The position numbers and the translations under genes are program-made. A stretch of DNA of 64,000 bases, taken from positions 828,661,503 through 828,725,502 of the forward strand of contig CM062819.1 in NCBI GenBank assembly GCA_031772625.1, written 5' to 3'. A model generated the notes under the pieces. The model saw nothing but the letters and a program-made list of their open reading frames with translations, made no database searches and was not told where the DNA came from. Positions 47,288 to 59,297 of this stretch are shown here, piece after piece. Each line of letters begins with the position of its first letter. Positions within the stretch are counted from its first letter, which is position 1. This stretch comes from Pinus tabuliformis (lineage: Eukaryota > Streptophyta > Pinopsida > Pinales > Pinaceae).

Positions 47288-48341
47288 GTAAACTCTGAAG
47301 TTGATCTTAAGGTGCTAGGTTGGTGTAGGCGTTGCAGGGGCTAGATTTGGTCGCAACCATACATGGTAGTGGAGAAAAATTTCAGATTGAGAACCAGAAG
47401 GGTAGGTTGTATTACGACCAAGATAAATAAATCTGTATAGGTTGGGAAAAAATCATACAACAACTGAGGTTAAAGGTTAATTAAAAATAAAAAAATAAAG
47501 AAAAAATTATGATTGGGTGGTCGATAGTCGTGAGTGGGCCATGATAACCCACCCAATCACCAACCAGAGGAGTTGTTAGCTCGCAGAGACAGGGTTTGCT
47601 GGTGCGAGTGGGGGTGGCAGCTCGTGAACATTGCGTCGGGACGCGGATCGTTGTCAATACATTGGTTGGGAAGATTGTTGTAGCTTGGGCCAGCTAGCCA
47701 CCAAGTGAGATAGAGGACTAGCCACATTTCTAGATGGGGTTAGAGTTTGGGAGGCCCGCATAAGGGCACTGGGCTATGGGGCATGGGGTCAAGTAGCGGA
47801 GTGACAACTTGGTAGCTAGTTGGAGGCATCAGGGTGTAGGGTTGCAACTGCAGAAGACAAAATTGAGGTCGAGGTTCAGTGACAGACTGCACAAGTCAGA
47901 CTGTTGGTAAAAGGTTGATCCGTGATGGAGCTGGACATAGGGACGTGTGTTGGGCGTGAGCAGGAGTTGGACATGGTGCGAAGGGGCTTTAGTGGTAGAG
48001 GTGCAATGTCGGTAGGTTGGGGGAGGCATTGTCGCCAGGACGGACAACCACATCGACAATAGAGAAAACATAGCTGTAGGATGAGGTGAGGAAGACACGA
48101 TGCAACAGAGGGTGCATGGGCCATTGCTGGAATGTTGAGAAGCACAATTGTTAAGAGTTGGAATGCACGAGAGACAGGGTTCGAGGTTCGGGTCTAGCTA
48201 ATAGGTCGAACTAGTGCAACAACAGGTCAAAGCAGAGGTTAATCGCAACTGATTTAGGGGTGCCTAAAGGACTTTGCATTTTTGTTTTTTAAATATTTCA
48301 ATTGGGATTATGTCAAGACGATTGTAGTGGGCTTTTAGTTT

Positions 48342-49573
48342 GAAGATAGGTTAGACAAACCCTCAAATTTCTTGTCTTGGAACACTAGGTTCACCTTGCT
48401 TCTCAAGGAAAATTATCTCTAGGAGATTGTTGAGAAGGTGATCCCATGGTCGACAGATGCCAAGGAGAAGGCCATTTTAGCAAAGAGGGAGATTAAGGCA
48501 CAAAGGGTACTATTAGATGTGATGAAGGACCATTTGATCCCTCATTTATCTAAGAAATCTCCCAAGTAGTGTTTGATGCTTTGGTGGGTTAATGCCAGAG
48601 CAATACCTTTAATAGGAAAATGGTATTGAGTGACAAGCTTTGGTCTATGTAGATGACTAGATCTGACATAGTGACAAGTTAATGAAGATCACTCAAACCC
48701 ATGATCAACTTGTAGCAGTGGGGGAAAAGCTGGATGACGCAGAGTTAGTAAACGTGGCATTGATTGGCTTTCCAAAGCCAAGGGATCCGTTCGCCAAAGG
48801 AGTTTGTGCTCGAGAGAACCAAGCCTCATTTCATAGGCTATGGGATGGTTGCATTCAGGAGGAGATGAGGGTGCAATCAAAGGCCAAGTCAAACAAGTAG
48901 GAAGATGACGAGGGCATGGCTCTTGTTGGTATGATAGTGAAGAGCAAGGGAAAAGGTTCGAGCAAGAGTGAGTAGTCAGACTCACAGTTGAAGAAGAAGA
49001 AGGACTTGACTAAGGTCAAGTGTTTTGCTTGTCATAATACATGACACTATGCTTCACAGTGTCACGAGAGGAAGAAGGGTAGAAAAGGTATTTAATTAGC
49101 TATAGTTGCCGTTGGTAAAGGCTCAAGGGGAAGAGTTTGCTAGGGAGTTTGATATTGAATTCTCACTTGTTTCCTTCCTTTCCTTGAGAACCATACTAGT
49201 TGGTGTGTGGCTACTGGATAGTGGAGCCACATGACATATGATAGGAGTACAAGAGCTGTTTGACAACCTGACAGAGTGGGACTCAGATTTGCATGTGGAG
49301 TTTGATGTTGATACCAAATATGCAATAATGGGAGTTGGAATAATAATATTCCAACTTGATGCAGGAGTTAGGTTGGAAGTGAAGGGCGTGCTATGGGCAC
49401 TAGAACTAAGATGGAATTTGTTCTCAGTCTCTATGATAGAGAAGGGGTTTGGTGTAGCATTCCAAGAAGGAAAAGCACTGATCTTACCCATGGGATCTAG
49501 TTCAGACAATGGCCACACCATTGGAGTTTTGTTAATTTGGCAGCTCAATGACAAATTCCAATCATTGGACTAG
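48342..49573 (+). pseudogene. Copia gag-protease remnant
   Basis: Gag starts near 48342 (EDRLDKPSNFLSWNTRFTLL), continues in another frame at 48682 (KITQTHDQLVAVGEKLDDAE) and ends with a zinc knuckle at 49021-49062 whose Gly codon is TGA (49042). The protease shows LLDSGAT (49211-49231) followed by a TGA at 49232, then a LTEWDSDLHVEF...FSVSMIEKGFGV region. Three frames and several stops are involved. The text then meets a solo LTR at 49530. Beyond the insertions, REGNLYMLK-like codons (50573-50597 and 51545 on) pick up the pre-integrase segment, after which integrase and RT are missing. From 47288 to 48341 no coding signal was found. Confidence 0.8.
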
Positions 49574-50570
49574 GTTCCTCTTTCCGAGAGGACCAAATTT
49601 GACCTTTGAAGCGTTGGATTCGGATAAGTGAAAGTGTATTTTTGAAATGAAGCCCACAATGTCACAATTAATCAAGTCGGCCTAGAGGCTAATTAAGCCC
49701 TCCTCCAACGCCTATAAATTAAGGTCACCTCAAGCTCATTTGGACATTCATTCATCACACACATCTCTCTTCTTCATATGGTTCGATACATCTGAAATTG
49801 CACGAGTCTCTTCACACGTGCGAACAAGACGAAGAAGAAGAAATTACGGGAGGTCAAATTTTGTTTTGACCAACACTTTGACTTTTGTTGACTTTTGGAG
49901 ATTGGACATGGTTTCACTGATTTTGACTTGGGTTCTTGCACTGTTTTGGAGCGTCGAATTTCTGAGCACACAACTCGAGATTTTCTGGGCGCTTTGATTG
50001 TGGTTGACTTCAAACTTGCAACAAAGGTTTCAGTTTCCTTTGACTTTGACTCTGACCGAGATTGGAGGAGAATTTTGGGATTGTTTTTGAGGCACGTTGA
50101 CCAGCGAAACAAGCCACATTTTTTGACTGTTGACCAAGTTCATTTGGAGGTCTGTTGACTGTTGACCATTTGTTGTTGTTGTTGACTTTGACTAGCGTTG
50201 ACTTTGACCAGATTTGACTATTGGCTCATATTTTGGAGTTTGGTTGGTTGTATTGTTGGATAAGTCAATCTTTAACTTTCATTTTTCTTTATGGACTTAG
50301 GCTCATTGTACTTTCTGTTGAACATTTGAGGACAATCTAATAAAAGAAGAATTTCAAAGGGTTTTCACCCTTGTGGGGTTTTTCCTTGGTCTTTGACCAA
50401 ATCAGTGTCTCTTATTGATGTGTTGATTGTCTCTTATTGTCATTGCATTTACTGTTCTATCTTCAGTTATTGAATTGAATTGGAAAGATTAATTGTTACT
50501 AAATTGTTTATTGAAAAAGTGAATTGGGCTAAAGTAATTGAAATAACATAGAGCAGTGGAAAAATTAACA
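49530..50570 (+). repeat. Solo LTR rich in W-box motifs
   Basis: It begins TGTTAATTTGG and ends AAAATTAACA, related to the LTRs at 53003 and 63187. A U3 hairpin motif lies at 49575-49597 and a TATAAATT box at 49713-49720. Downstream of the TATA, 49861-50220 contains 17 TTGAC(C/T) motifs, all on the plus strand. No primer-binding site or second LTR follows, hence solo. A clean target duplication was not found (AGTTT before, GGAGA after). Confidence 0.75.
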
Positions 50571-50597
50571 GGAGAGGGCAACTTGTATATGCTAAAG

Positions 50598-51539
50598 TGT
50601 AATGTTCCTTTTTTTGGTGTTCCTCATGGCATGGTTAGGATGGACTTTTAGGGTTGAAGGTAGGCAAGTCACAGGTGTAGGTTTACTTTATTAGTGGGCC
50701 CAAGTGCTTTTGGAGATGTTTCATGGGGTTTTGAGGAGTTTCTATGGGATCTGATGACATTCGCTTGGCGTATTCCATCATCTGCACAACTTGTCTTTCG
50801 TTCTGTCGCATTTTGACAACTTTCGAAAAACAAGGTTATTATTGGGCCTAACTCAGTTAATTACGCTTAAGGTGGCATTCCGAGAGGAATACTTGACAGA
50901 ACACCTTAGTGTAATAGCTCGTTGGAACCAGAACGAGAAGATCTACAAGATGGAATGGTTAGAAGTGATTTTCAGTGACCTGAGGAGGCGTGGTGGCCAA
51001 TTTACCCTTTTCCCACATTAAAAAGAATATTTTAATTGAAATAAAAAGAGGGAAAAGTGCTCAATGATTAAAATAATCATAAAATGGGAGGTTCTAGAGG
51101 GGTCCATCAGATCTATAAAAAGAGGAGGAGGCAATTAGAGGACATCTTGGATTTGATATTTCTTCTTGTATGAAAGGTTGGGAACCCGGTTCTCTACTTC
51201 CTTGGTAGCCCTAGGACGAAAACCCTCAGGTGATTTAGTGAGATTGGGCGAGTACCCATCTCCCCTTGGTGAATTCATCCAAAATTCACAGGAGAGCTTA
51301 GCCTTGGCAATTCAGTTCAGTTTTGGTGGAGGGCCCGTGCAACATTGGAGTAGATCCTTGAGGCCAATTCTATTTCATCTATATCAACGATTTTGTTATT
51401 TCAACATGTAAAACCCCAGTTTATATATTATAATAAAAGATGAGATTATTTTTGTAAATTGAATGGTAATTTTATGGAGAATTCTTGGTTGAATTAGTTT
51501 TTTGCAAAATCTGCATAATATCCCGTTTGGGATATTACA
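50598..51539 (+). repeat. Solo LTR with TAAAG target duplication
   Basis: TGTAATGTTCC...GGGATATTACA with TAAAG at 50593-50597 and 51540-51544. TATAAAAA near 51114 is a plausible promoter. It has no interior and is unrelated to the neighbouring LTRs, so it is a product of LTR-LTR recombination of a third family. A 76-codon open frame inside it has no recognised domain. Confidence 0.9.
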
Positions 51540-51900
51540 TAAAGGGCCAACCTATTTGAGCGATGGTAAGAAGCAGAGAAGTGACAGAGAACAAGCAATA
51601 AGAAGCTTTGAAGGTTGAACGATTTAGAGGAAGCAACCTTTAGGTTCAGGTGGGGAGAATTGGTCAATAGATCCTTCCAAGTCTTCCAAGATGGTCTCTT
51701 GGTATGAGATGACCTTATAAGATGTTTAGGAGCAGAAGGCTTTTAGGAACGAGTCCAAAAGGAGCAGTGCAACGAGGATGACTCCAATTTAGGTGCTAGG
51801 GAAGGATTCCAGTTCAGAGGGAGTAGTCGTGGCAGCAGATGTAGTTCTAGGATTGGAGCTAGTTTAGGTGGCAGAAATACCTCCCTCGATTAAGAGGGAG
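51540..51900 (+). other. Remaining interior and polypurine tract of the Copia
   Basis: Short decayed coding text without RT or RNase H motifs. ATTAAGAGGGAG (51889-51900) immediately precedes the 3' LTR. Confidence 0.6.
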
Positions 51901-52653
51901 TGTTCTCGGGTAGGTACTTGTGCACATGCCTAGGTGTTTAGTCGTGTAGAAGTTGCCCAGAGTCTCCTTAGGGCACTTGCTCAAGTATTGAGTAAGTTGC
52001 TATTGTAATTTATCCCAAGTCTAACTTAGGAAAAATACATAATTAATTATGTTGGCTATTGAGCTAATGAAACTTAGGAAAAGTGAAGTATTTACTTTAA
52101 CGATTTTGTTTTAATCTCAATTGTTAATCTCAAGTGAGGTGAGATCTAATCTCGACCATCAATCACTTTGGAGATTAGGGTTAGGGATTTAGCTCAATGT
52201 AAAGTTATAAAGACAAGGCTAAGGAGAGGAGAAGGACAACATATAGCAACACAAACATTGAGAGAGGGATTTTCTCAATTGAGGAATGAGATACTCAAGT
52301 GTGCTGGGTTCGAGTAAGGTGTAGGGGTACAACATTGGATATCTAGATCAACCAAGTAGATCGACAAATCTAGGGCCTTATCCGTTTGATCAAATCTAGG
52401 GTATGTTTTAAATGTAGTTTCCTCCATTGGGCCATTATCTTAGGATGGGAGCCCAAGTAGCTTCTGATTAAGGTGTAATGAAAAATTGATTTGATTGGGC
52501 AAAATATGTATGTGCCACATGTGATTGAGATTGGTTGTGTAATATTTTGCTTCGATTGAATAGTTGTGTTAAGAACCTAGTTACTTTTATTTAGTAGATC
52601 TGTGATAAATCTATTAGGAACTAATTATCGGGTTCTAGGTTCCGGAGTTAACA
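51901..52653 (+). repeat. 3' LTR (753 bp)
   Basis: TGTTCTCGGG start after the polypurine tract and GAGTTAACA end followed by ATTCT. Confidence 0.87.
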
Positions 52654-52658
52654 ATTCT

Positions 52659-53002
52659 TAGGCTAGGGTGTGGATTACAAAATTAGAGGGAGGCACACTA
52701 CATGAGGACTTATCCTACTCTAATCTAGGCATAGTCGTATAGGTGTCTTGCACATACATTCATGCATGTTGGATACTCTATCTTAGGTGCCTACAATTAG
52801 TGTATTGCCTTGTAAACCCTAGCTTTCTTATTTTGTAAAAGATGCTAGCATGTTCATTGTTTGATATACATAGTTAGAGAGATTGGGTTTTGAGGTATTA
52901 GCATCTAAGTCACTTGACACAATGATATACGACACAAAGGACACAAAAATATGAGTGTCTGACACGGGACATGGTAACCCCAAAAATAGGACACAATATA
53001 TA
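52659..53002. other. Sequence between two LTR elements
   Basis: No gene is seen. The right part is rich in ACAC/GACAC words (about 52915-52990), similar in flavour to 63660-63780 on the far side of the next element, so both may be one old flank. Confidence 0.35.
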
Positions 53003-54194
53003 TGTTAAAATATGCAATTGCGGTCAAATTCCACTTTGGACTACTCATTTGATGGAGATGATGATGGCATTAGATTCCTCTTTTCGAGAGGACCAAAATC
53101 GACCTAAAGATCACCTCATTTGGACAAGCAGAAGTTGAGTTATGAATTATTTTATTCATACATATATTTTGGATTAGGTCGGCCCTATGCACATGTACCA
53201 ATGGACAAGTCAAGTGGACCCTCATGGAAGCCTATAAATAGAAGAGACCTCAAGCTCATTTGGACACACATCAAGCTCTCTTCTCCTCTTCTATTTGGTC
53301 TTGGCTCGCACAGGTCTGACGGAGGAAGCTTGCTCAAGGGTCCGAAACTTTAGGATGAGGCTTGCACTAGACTAGGGTTTTCTGATTCAAAGTTGCTGGC
53401 ACAGAATTGAGCATTTGGGTTTCTGGACGCTGGCACACAGTGATCATAAGAGCGACTTTGGGTCCCTTGTTGTTGGCACAAACAAAGTCTTCATGAGAGC
53501 GATCGAGAGTCTGGGTCAGTTTGGTCCTCGGTCGCTCGCACAAAATGGTATGGGAGTGATCGAGCTGCCATAGTCACTATCATGCAGTTCACAGAGAGCG
53601 ACCCTGTTTGACATAGTTATGGGAGTGACTGAGCTGCCATAGTCACTATCATGCAGTTCACAAAGAGTGACCCTGTTTCTCATAGTCGCTCGCACAACTT
53701 CTCCTCCCTGCGACTAAGACTCAAAGATGAAATATCAGTATTTCTAAGATTTTGCTCAGTGACAGATGTGTTCGGCAGCAGGCTACATTCACTGATAGTA
53801 TATTACAATTATCTGAATCAGAGTTTTGATGTTTAGATGCATTTCATGGATATTCTAGTTGTTGTGAAGATATGGATCATTGTACTCTCTTTTGCTGAAT
53901 CATTTGATGACAATCTATTAGAAGAAGATTTGCAAGGGTTTTCCCCATAGTGGGTTTTGCCCTGGTCTCTGACCAATCCTGGTGTCTCTATGTGTGCATG
54001 CTTTTCTTCTATTGTTCCTTTATGTTCTGTTGCATTGATGATGATGTTATTGTTCTTTCTACATAGTTGCATATGCTGATGAATAATGATGTAAATATGT
54101 ATAATGTTATGATACTATGGGGTGAACTTAATGTGTTAATGGAGAAATGCAATTATCAAAGCAAAGAACAATATAGCCCTATGAAAAATTAACA
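53003..54194 (+). repeat. 5' LTR (1192 bp)
   Basis: TGTTAAAATATGC start and AAAATTAACA end. U3 hairpin motif at 53075-53099; TATAAATA at 53233-53240. A 69-bp tandem duplication (about 53549-53686) carries TAGTCACTATCATGCAGTTC twice. Confidence 0.85.
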
Positions 54195-54206
54195 TGGTAT
54201 CAGAGT
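54195..54206 (+). other. Primer-binding site (initiator Met tRNA type)
   Basis: TGGTATCAGAGT directly follows the LTR end. Confidence 0.85.
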
Positions 54207-57200
54207 TGGGCTAAAGAAAAGCCATGGAGATCACCCCCATGGAGACACTTTTGATGGAAGCAAGAAGAGGATGGTGGAGACCTAAAAGAATCCTAGGGTA
54301 TGAAGGAAACCCTTGGTAGTTAGTGCATAAGGATTTGATGGTTAGGGTTTGAGAGAAACCCTGGTTTATGGAAAAGGCTTGAGATTTGATGTATGAAACT
54401 CTAGCATGGTCTATGTGAAGATGCTCAAGCACTTGGGACAGATTTGATGAAGCCCTAGATGGCCGGTTGTTGATAAAGTTGATTGAAGGCAACATCTTAT
54501 GTGGACTATGGATAGTGATGACTCTTGAAGGCTGGTTCAAGAGGGAGAGGATCACCTCTCATTGAAGATAAGTACTCCTTGACTTATGATATTTCTTTAT
54601 GTCTTTACTCTTGTTTAGACTTATGGATCTGATTATTATGATTATTGTTTTGATCATTGCTTATACTTCTTGCATGTATATTTGAGTATATGGATGTATC
54701 TAACCTCCTTGATGAGATGTGATAAGTGGATCCCTCTTAAGGATAATTTGAGACGCAGGAAAGAAAATCTAGATCCGGAAAGAGATAAAGAGGCACTTGA
54801 TGTAAAGGTGACAAGCACTACAAGCTGCCTATGAGAAGGTGTACAGGAATTTGAACACTACAAGGTATGAAAGGTACATTGTTTCAATGTTGTGTTTCAA
54901 CTATAACATTAGATGACTATGTAATCCTTATGGTATGTTGAGAATGTCTCCCTTGCAAATGGCTCATGCTTGCATATGAAAGAGATTGGGATTTCTGTTT
55001 CCTATGATGAAATGGTGCACCGGGTATTGAATATTTTGATCATGTTGATCTTCTTGATTCTATGAGGCTACTTATTGCTGATCTTGGATATAGTGGCATG
55101 ACTTGTTTTTTTGGCTAACATATGTTGTTTTTGGAGATCTTGATTCTGTGAAGAAGGCTAGTACCTTGACTCTAGTAAATGATACTCTTGACACTTTACA
55201 TGCATAAGACATGATGGATCTCTTATAAAAGGCTACCTCCTTGATATTGATAATACCTATGATAAGGATGATGAAAGTATGTTGACACTCTTGTTTTGGT
55301 AAAGTTTTATTGAATGACCTGACTTGGTCCTATGGTAACCTTGATGAATAGAACTATGAAATTGATACTCTAGATCTCTTATTAATCGTGGTCATGTCTT
55401 TGATAGTAATTATGGCATATGGTAAAACTGAATGTCCTAACTTGATGGATTGACTTGATATTGTGTTCATGATCTTTGAAGTATGTTGTCACACCTGTCC
55501 ACTGTCTCTATCATGTGAATCTAACCTTTGATGAAAGAGTGATGTCATGATGTATTAGCTGACGTGAGCATGTTATGACCATGATGGGTATATGTTTGAT
55601 TTTATGATCTAACAAATCTGATGTTGCGTGAATGTAGTAAAGACATGTTGATGACATGAAAGAAGTCGAATGAAGTAGATTCCCAAATAGAGGGAGAATC
55701 TCTTCTCAAGATTCTTACTCTTATTACTATTTGCATTCTGTATTGTTGGAATATGATTTATGTGCATATGACATTATTGATCTGTAGCAAGATCTCAGAT
55801 TTGAAGCCTGTACAGAAATTAGGGTTTTTGCTCTAGACACATGCATAGAACTGGGAATACTCGTCCCTGAACGCATGAATGCTAAGGCCCAGGCAACTAA
55901 AGGCACACCCATGCTAACTTGATGAGAGCGACTAGAGGTTTGACTACAGTTGACCATCATTTGAAGATTTTTGAAGTTGTCTGAACTCTAAATCAAGATG
56001 TTCACCTGGAGGATGTCAGTTCCATAGATAAGTAGCAGACATCCGAAAGATTTGAAAGCAGGGAAGTTTGAATGTTTGTAGGTGACCATGACATACATAT
56101 AGATATGTCATTATGTTTGAAGTTTGTGCTACAAGAGTTTGACATGATTTGGCTGATTGATATATATGAGCTGTATGATGTCTGATGATGACCTAGATCT
56201 CTGACTCAATGATTGAGATATGTCTTGGACTATAGATCTTACTATGATAACAAATTTGGATATTGACATGATGTCTAATGTTTTGACTTGACGACTAATG
56301 ATTTGCCTTGATGATATATGAGCATAGTGACTTCCTATGACTTGGATTATGGGAATGACTTGATTGATATTGCGTGGTTGATGACAACCTGTTGGCATGG
56401 TAATAGATGATGACATGTCTTGATGAAATCCCTACCTGTCATCTGGTTCAAAGAATTGACACTGAGATATTGATGACTTTGGATATTAGTATTGATCTGG
56501 TTTGTAAACTTTGATGAATTGATTTAGTTGATCCGATTACACAATAAGGATTTATGAAAGGCTAATGGTTTGGTAAAGTGTTATGGTTGCAGTGAGCATT
56601 GCATGAAGCAAGCTCCCCCAATCCAGATATGTCTGCATTGACAGTTATCTGATGAAGTCGGATGATGTGTTGATTCAAGCCTTTACCTCAAAAGTATTCC
56701 AAGGTATGACTTTGATTTTGATTTTGGTTTTTATATACTGATGATCTACTATTGTCAGGTAAAGAGCCTCTGATGATGTAAGTAAGAGGGAGATGGCTTC
56801 TGAAGCTCGTATTGATATATCATGGCATGATGAATCGATTTCTTAAGTTGGTAAAAGATAATCTATATTGTGAAGCTATTAAAGAAGCATTGAAACGTGG
56901 AAACGCAAATCTTTGGATACTTCAATTTGAAGTTCAAGATGTTGTTGAACTTGACATGGCATCGGAAATTTAGGGAAGCTCTGGAGATTGAAAAGAGGCC
57001 AAGCAATCTCAATAGAGAGGATGGCTGGAAGATCAGTAGATGTTGGGTCCCAACTCTCTCTTCCTAGTCGCTTCCTTCCTTTCCACCCCTCCTCCTCTCC
57101 TCTCGTTTCTGGTCTCATCTGTTTATTTTATAATTAGTTAATATTTACAATTATTTTATCTGATTAGTTTCTGTATTCATTGATTTTTTTTTTGTAACTT

Positions 57201-58825
57201 AATATTATTTTATTCTAGTTAGTTTATTTTTTTTTGTAACTTATTATTATTTTATTCTAAGGTGTATATATATTTATTTTTATTTATTTTACTTAATATT
57301 ATTTTATTCTAATGTATTTATATATTTTTATTTTTATTTTATTTATTTATTTTTTAACTCATTAAATAGTTATTCATTTGTTTTATTCCATATTTATATT
57401 TTCTATGTATTTATTAAATAGTTAATAACTCTCTATATAGTTAATTATACATTTTATTCTAATATTTATAGTTTCTATGTATTTATTAAATAGTTAATAC
57501 CTTTTAACAACCAATTAAATTAAATTATTTATATATTTATTTAGTCCCTTATTATAACTAACTTCCAATTAAATTAAATTATTTATATATTTATTTTAGA
57601 GGTAAGGTCCCTAGTCCAATTTAGCCGTTGGCCTAGTTAGCCGTTGGAGGCTCTGCTCAAGCTATTTAACATGCAAAGCTGGATTTGGTTCTTCAACTTG
57701 TCCTGACGATGAACCACACTGGTTGGTTCGAAACGCGTAGACAAATGATAGATCTTGTGATTTACGCCGAAATATCTCTCATAAACCGGATATGGATCAC
57801 AGAAGCCTCAATTCAACAATTGAAGCATTGATGTTCTGTTTTCAACATCCATCTGTATGATGTGCATAGAACCTGAATAAGTTCATGATTGAGCCACTTC
57901 ATACACATTGCCGCCAAGAATCCTTCGAGATGTTTGCATGATATGATCTATTCTTGGTCTGAGATATTCTTATGATATATGACTATATGGAGATGTTGAT
58001 GTTGATTATTGATGAACACATATGAGTGCTACCTTAGTATGAGATATGACATGATGAGAGGTTCGTGACACAACTGAGGTTGGGTATGATGTTGCTAGCA
58101 TGACTAGCTATGAGCAGGTTGAAGAAACTCCTTAGAGAGTATGAGCATGATCTGGATATGACATGGATACATTGTGATAATAAAGAGTGGGATCCGATTG
58201 GCAGAGAATCCCATATATATATATATATATATATATCTCTCTATATATATATATAGTTGGGACCGCGATACTCTCATATATTGAGACAGTGTAGCTGTGC
58301 GAGACAAGCTTAGGCTTGTGGTTGGCACCTCCTTGAGAGGGAGGATGATTATGGTATCCTTTTGTGATTTATATGATTATTTATGCTCTAACATGATTTG
58401 ATTTGATGTCCTATATAAATAGGAGACATTTGTTACTGATAGATGATGATTACTTGATACAAGTACGATGATATGAGTATGATGAGAGCAGCACTGATCG
58501 AGGACACTGAGCCATACTCTTCCCCCTGTTTGAGCTCCCAGGGTGAGGAATTGAGATAGAGGGCTCCTGGGGTTGAGGGAACTTTGGACAATAGGGTATC
58601 ATCCCTATGTATTACCCATAGGGTTGGAGTAGTAGCTCACCGTATCTTGTTCTTTGTAGAGTATACCCTAGTGGCATCATACCCACAAGTTGGGCTTTGT
58701 TGGGATTATCCCTCTCCGTCTGGCAAACAGTTGAGGAGGCTTGGGGACGTGAGATCCTTACCTTTGGTAAGTCGAGTATCTCGCCCAAGATAGGATTATG
58801 ATGCAGGTGTTCTACCCAGTGTTGC
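54207..58825 (+). other. Non-coding interior rich in TGATGA/GATATG words
   Basis: Long stretches lack an open frame above about 100 codons and show no retroviral motif. Low-complexity TTGATGATATGA-like text dominates 55000-56600. An extremely AT-rich block lies at about 57120-57600, a (TA)n tract at about 58214-58253, and a TATATAAATA-like box near 58412. The ORFs listed by length alone have no domain. Confidence 0.5.
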
Positions 58826-59095
58826 AGGAAACGTGCCCCCCGGATCAAAAGCCCGAAACGCGATCTGTGGGTGATCCGCCCTCCGAAACGTGGATCGGGC
58901 TGAAAAATACGGTTCCTGCCATTTTGGAACCGTACGGCTCGATCCGCGTTTTGGTTTTTCAAAAACACGTTTCGCACGGCGGATCGACCGTACGATCTGC
59001 GACATTTCCGGGTTGAATCCGTATGGATCGCTACAGCATTGCCGGGCAAGCGATCGTTTCCGTCGTGCAGGCCACAAAGTGGTGCATTTTTAATT
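58826..59095. other. CpG-rich island-like segment ending in poly(T)
   Basis: About 250 bp unusually rich in CG dinucleotides. It has recurring GATCCG/CGATC and CCGAAACG words, then a T-rich tail (about 59085-59120). It differs sharply from the surrounding AT-rich DNA. It could be a short non-autonomous insertion or unmethylated relic. No ends or duplications were identified. Confidence 0.45.
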
Positions 59096-59209
59096 TTTTT
59101 TTTTTTGTTTTTTTTTGTTTTTCTTTGTTGGGGGTGGGTCCACCTTAGGTTAGGGTGAGGAGTGAAGGGATTAAAGACCTTTTCATCTCTCATTTGCTCA
59201 CTTTTATTT

Positions 59210-59297
59210 TATGAGAGCTTGGAGAAGAGAGGAGAATATAAGAGAGGAGAAGAGAGGAGAAAGAGAGGAGAAGAGAAGAGAGGAAAAAGAGAGGAGA
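59210..59297. repeat. GA-rich (GAGAGGA)n tract
   Basis: Nearly pure purine on plus, built from GAGAGGAGAA units, ending exactly at the TGTTAAAA start of the next LTR. It could be an expanded polypurine tract. Confidence 0.8.

Larger units (their letters stand above)
46508..52653 (+). mobile_element. Copia element with gag-protease only, internally deleted
   Basis: LTRs 46508-47275 and 51901-52653 are homologous along most of their length and end TTTAACA/GTTAACA. ATTCT flanks both sides (46503-46507 and 52654-52658), a perfect 5-bp duplication. The interior carries gag and protease remains but no integrase, RT or RNase H. Two solo LTRs are inserted in it. The element therefore lost most of pol before or after insertion. 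It probably lies inside the helicase intron if that gene continues to the right. Confidence 0.88.

Noticed and set aside
47829-48145. Minus-strand 89-codon ORFs
   Set aside because: They lie in the Copia leader, with no domain and no homologous frame elsewhere.
57041-57801. TGTTGGGTCCC...GGATCACA as a possible solo LTR
   Set aside because: No matching target duplication (GTAGA against GAAGC) and no homologous second copy in the window.
58612-59193. 193-codon minus-strand ORF
   Set aside because: It spans the CpG-rich segment and the poly(T) tract (read as poly-Lys). Composition follows the base bias and no domain is seen.
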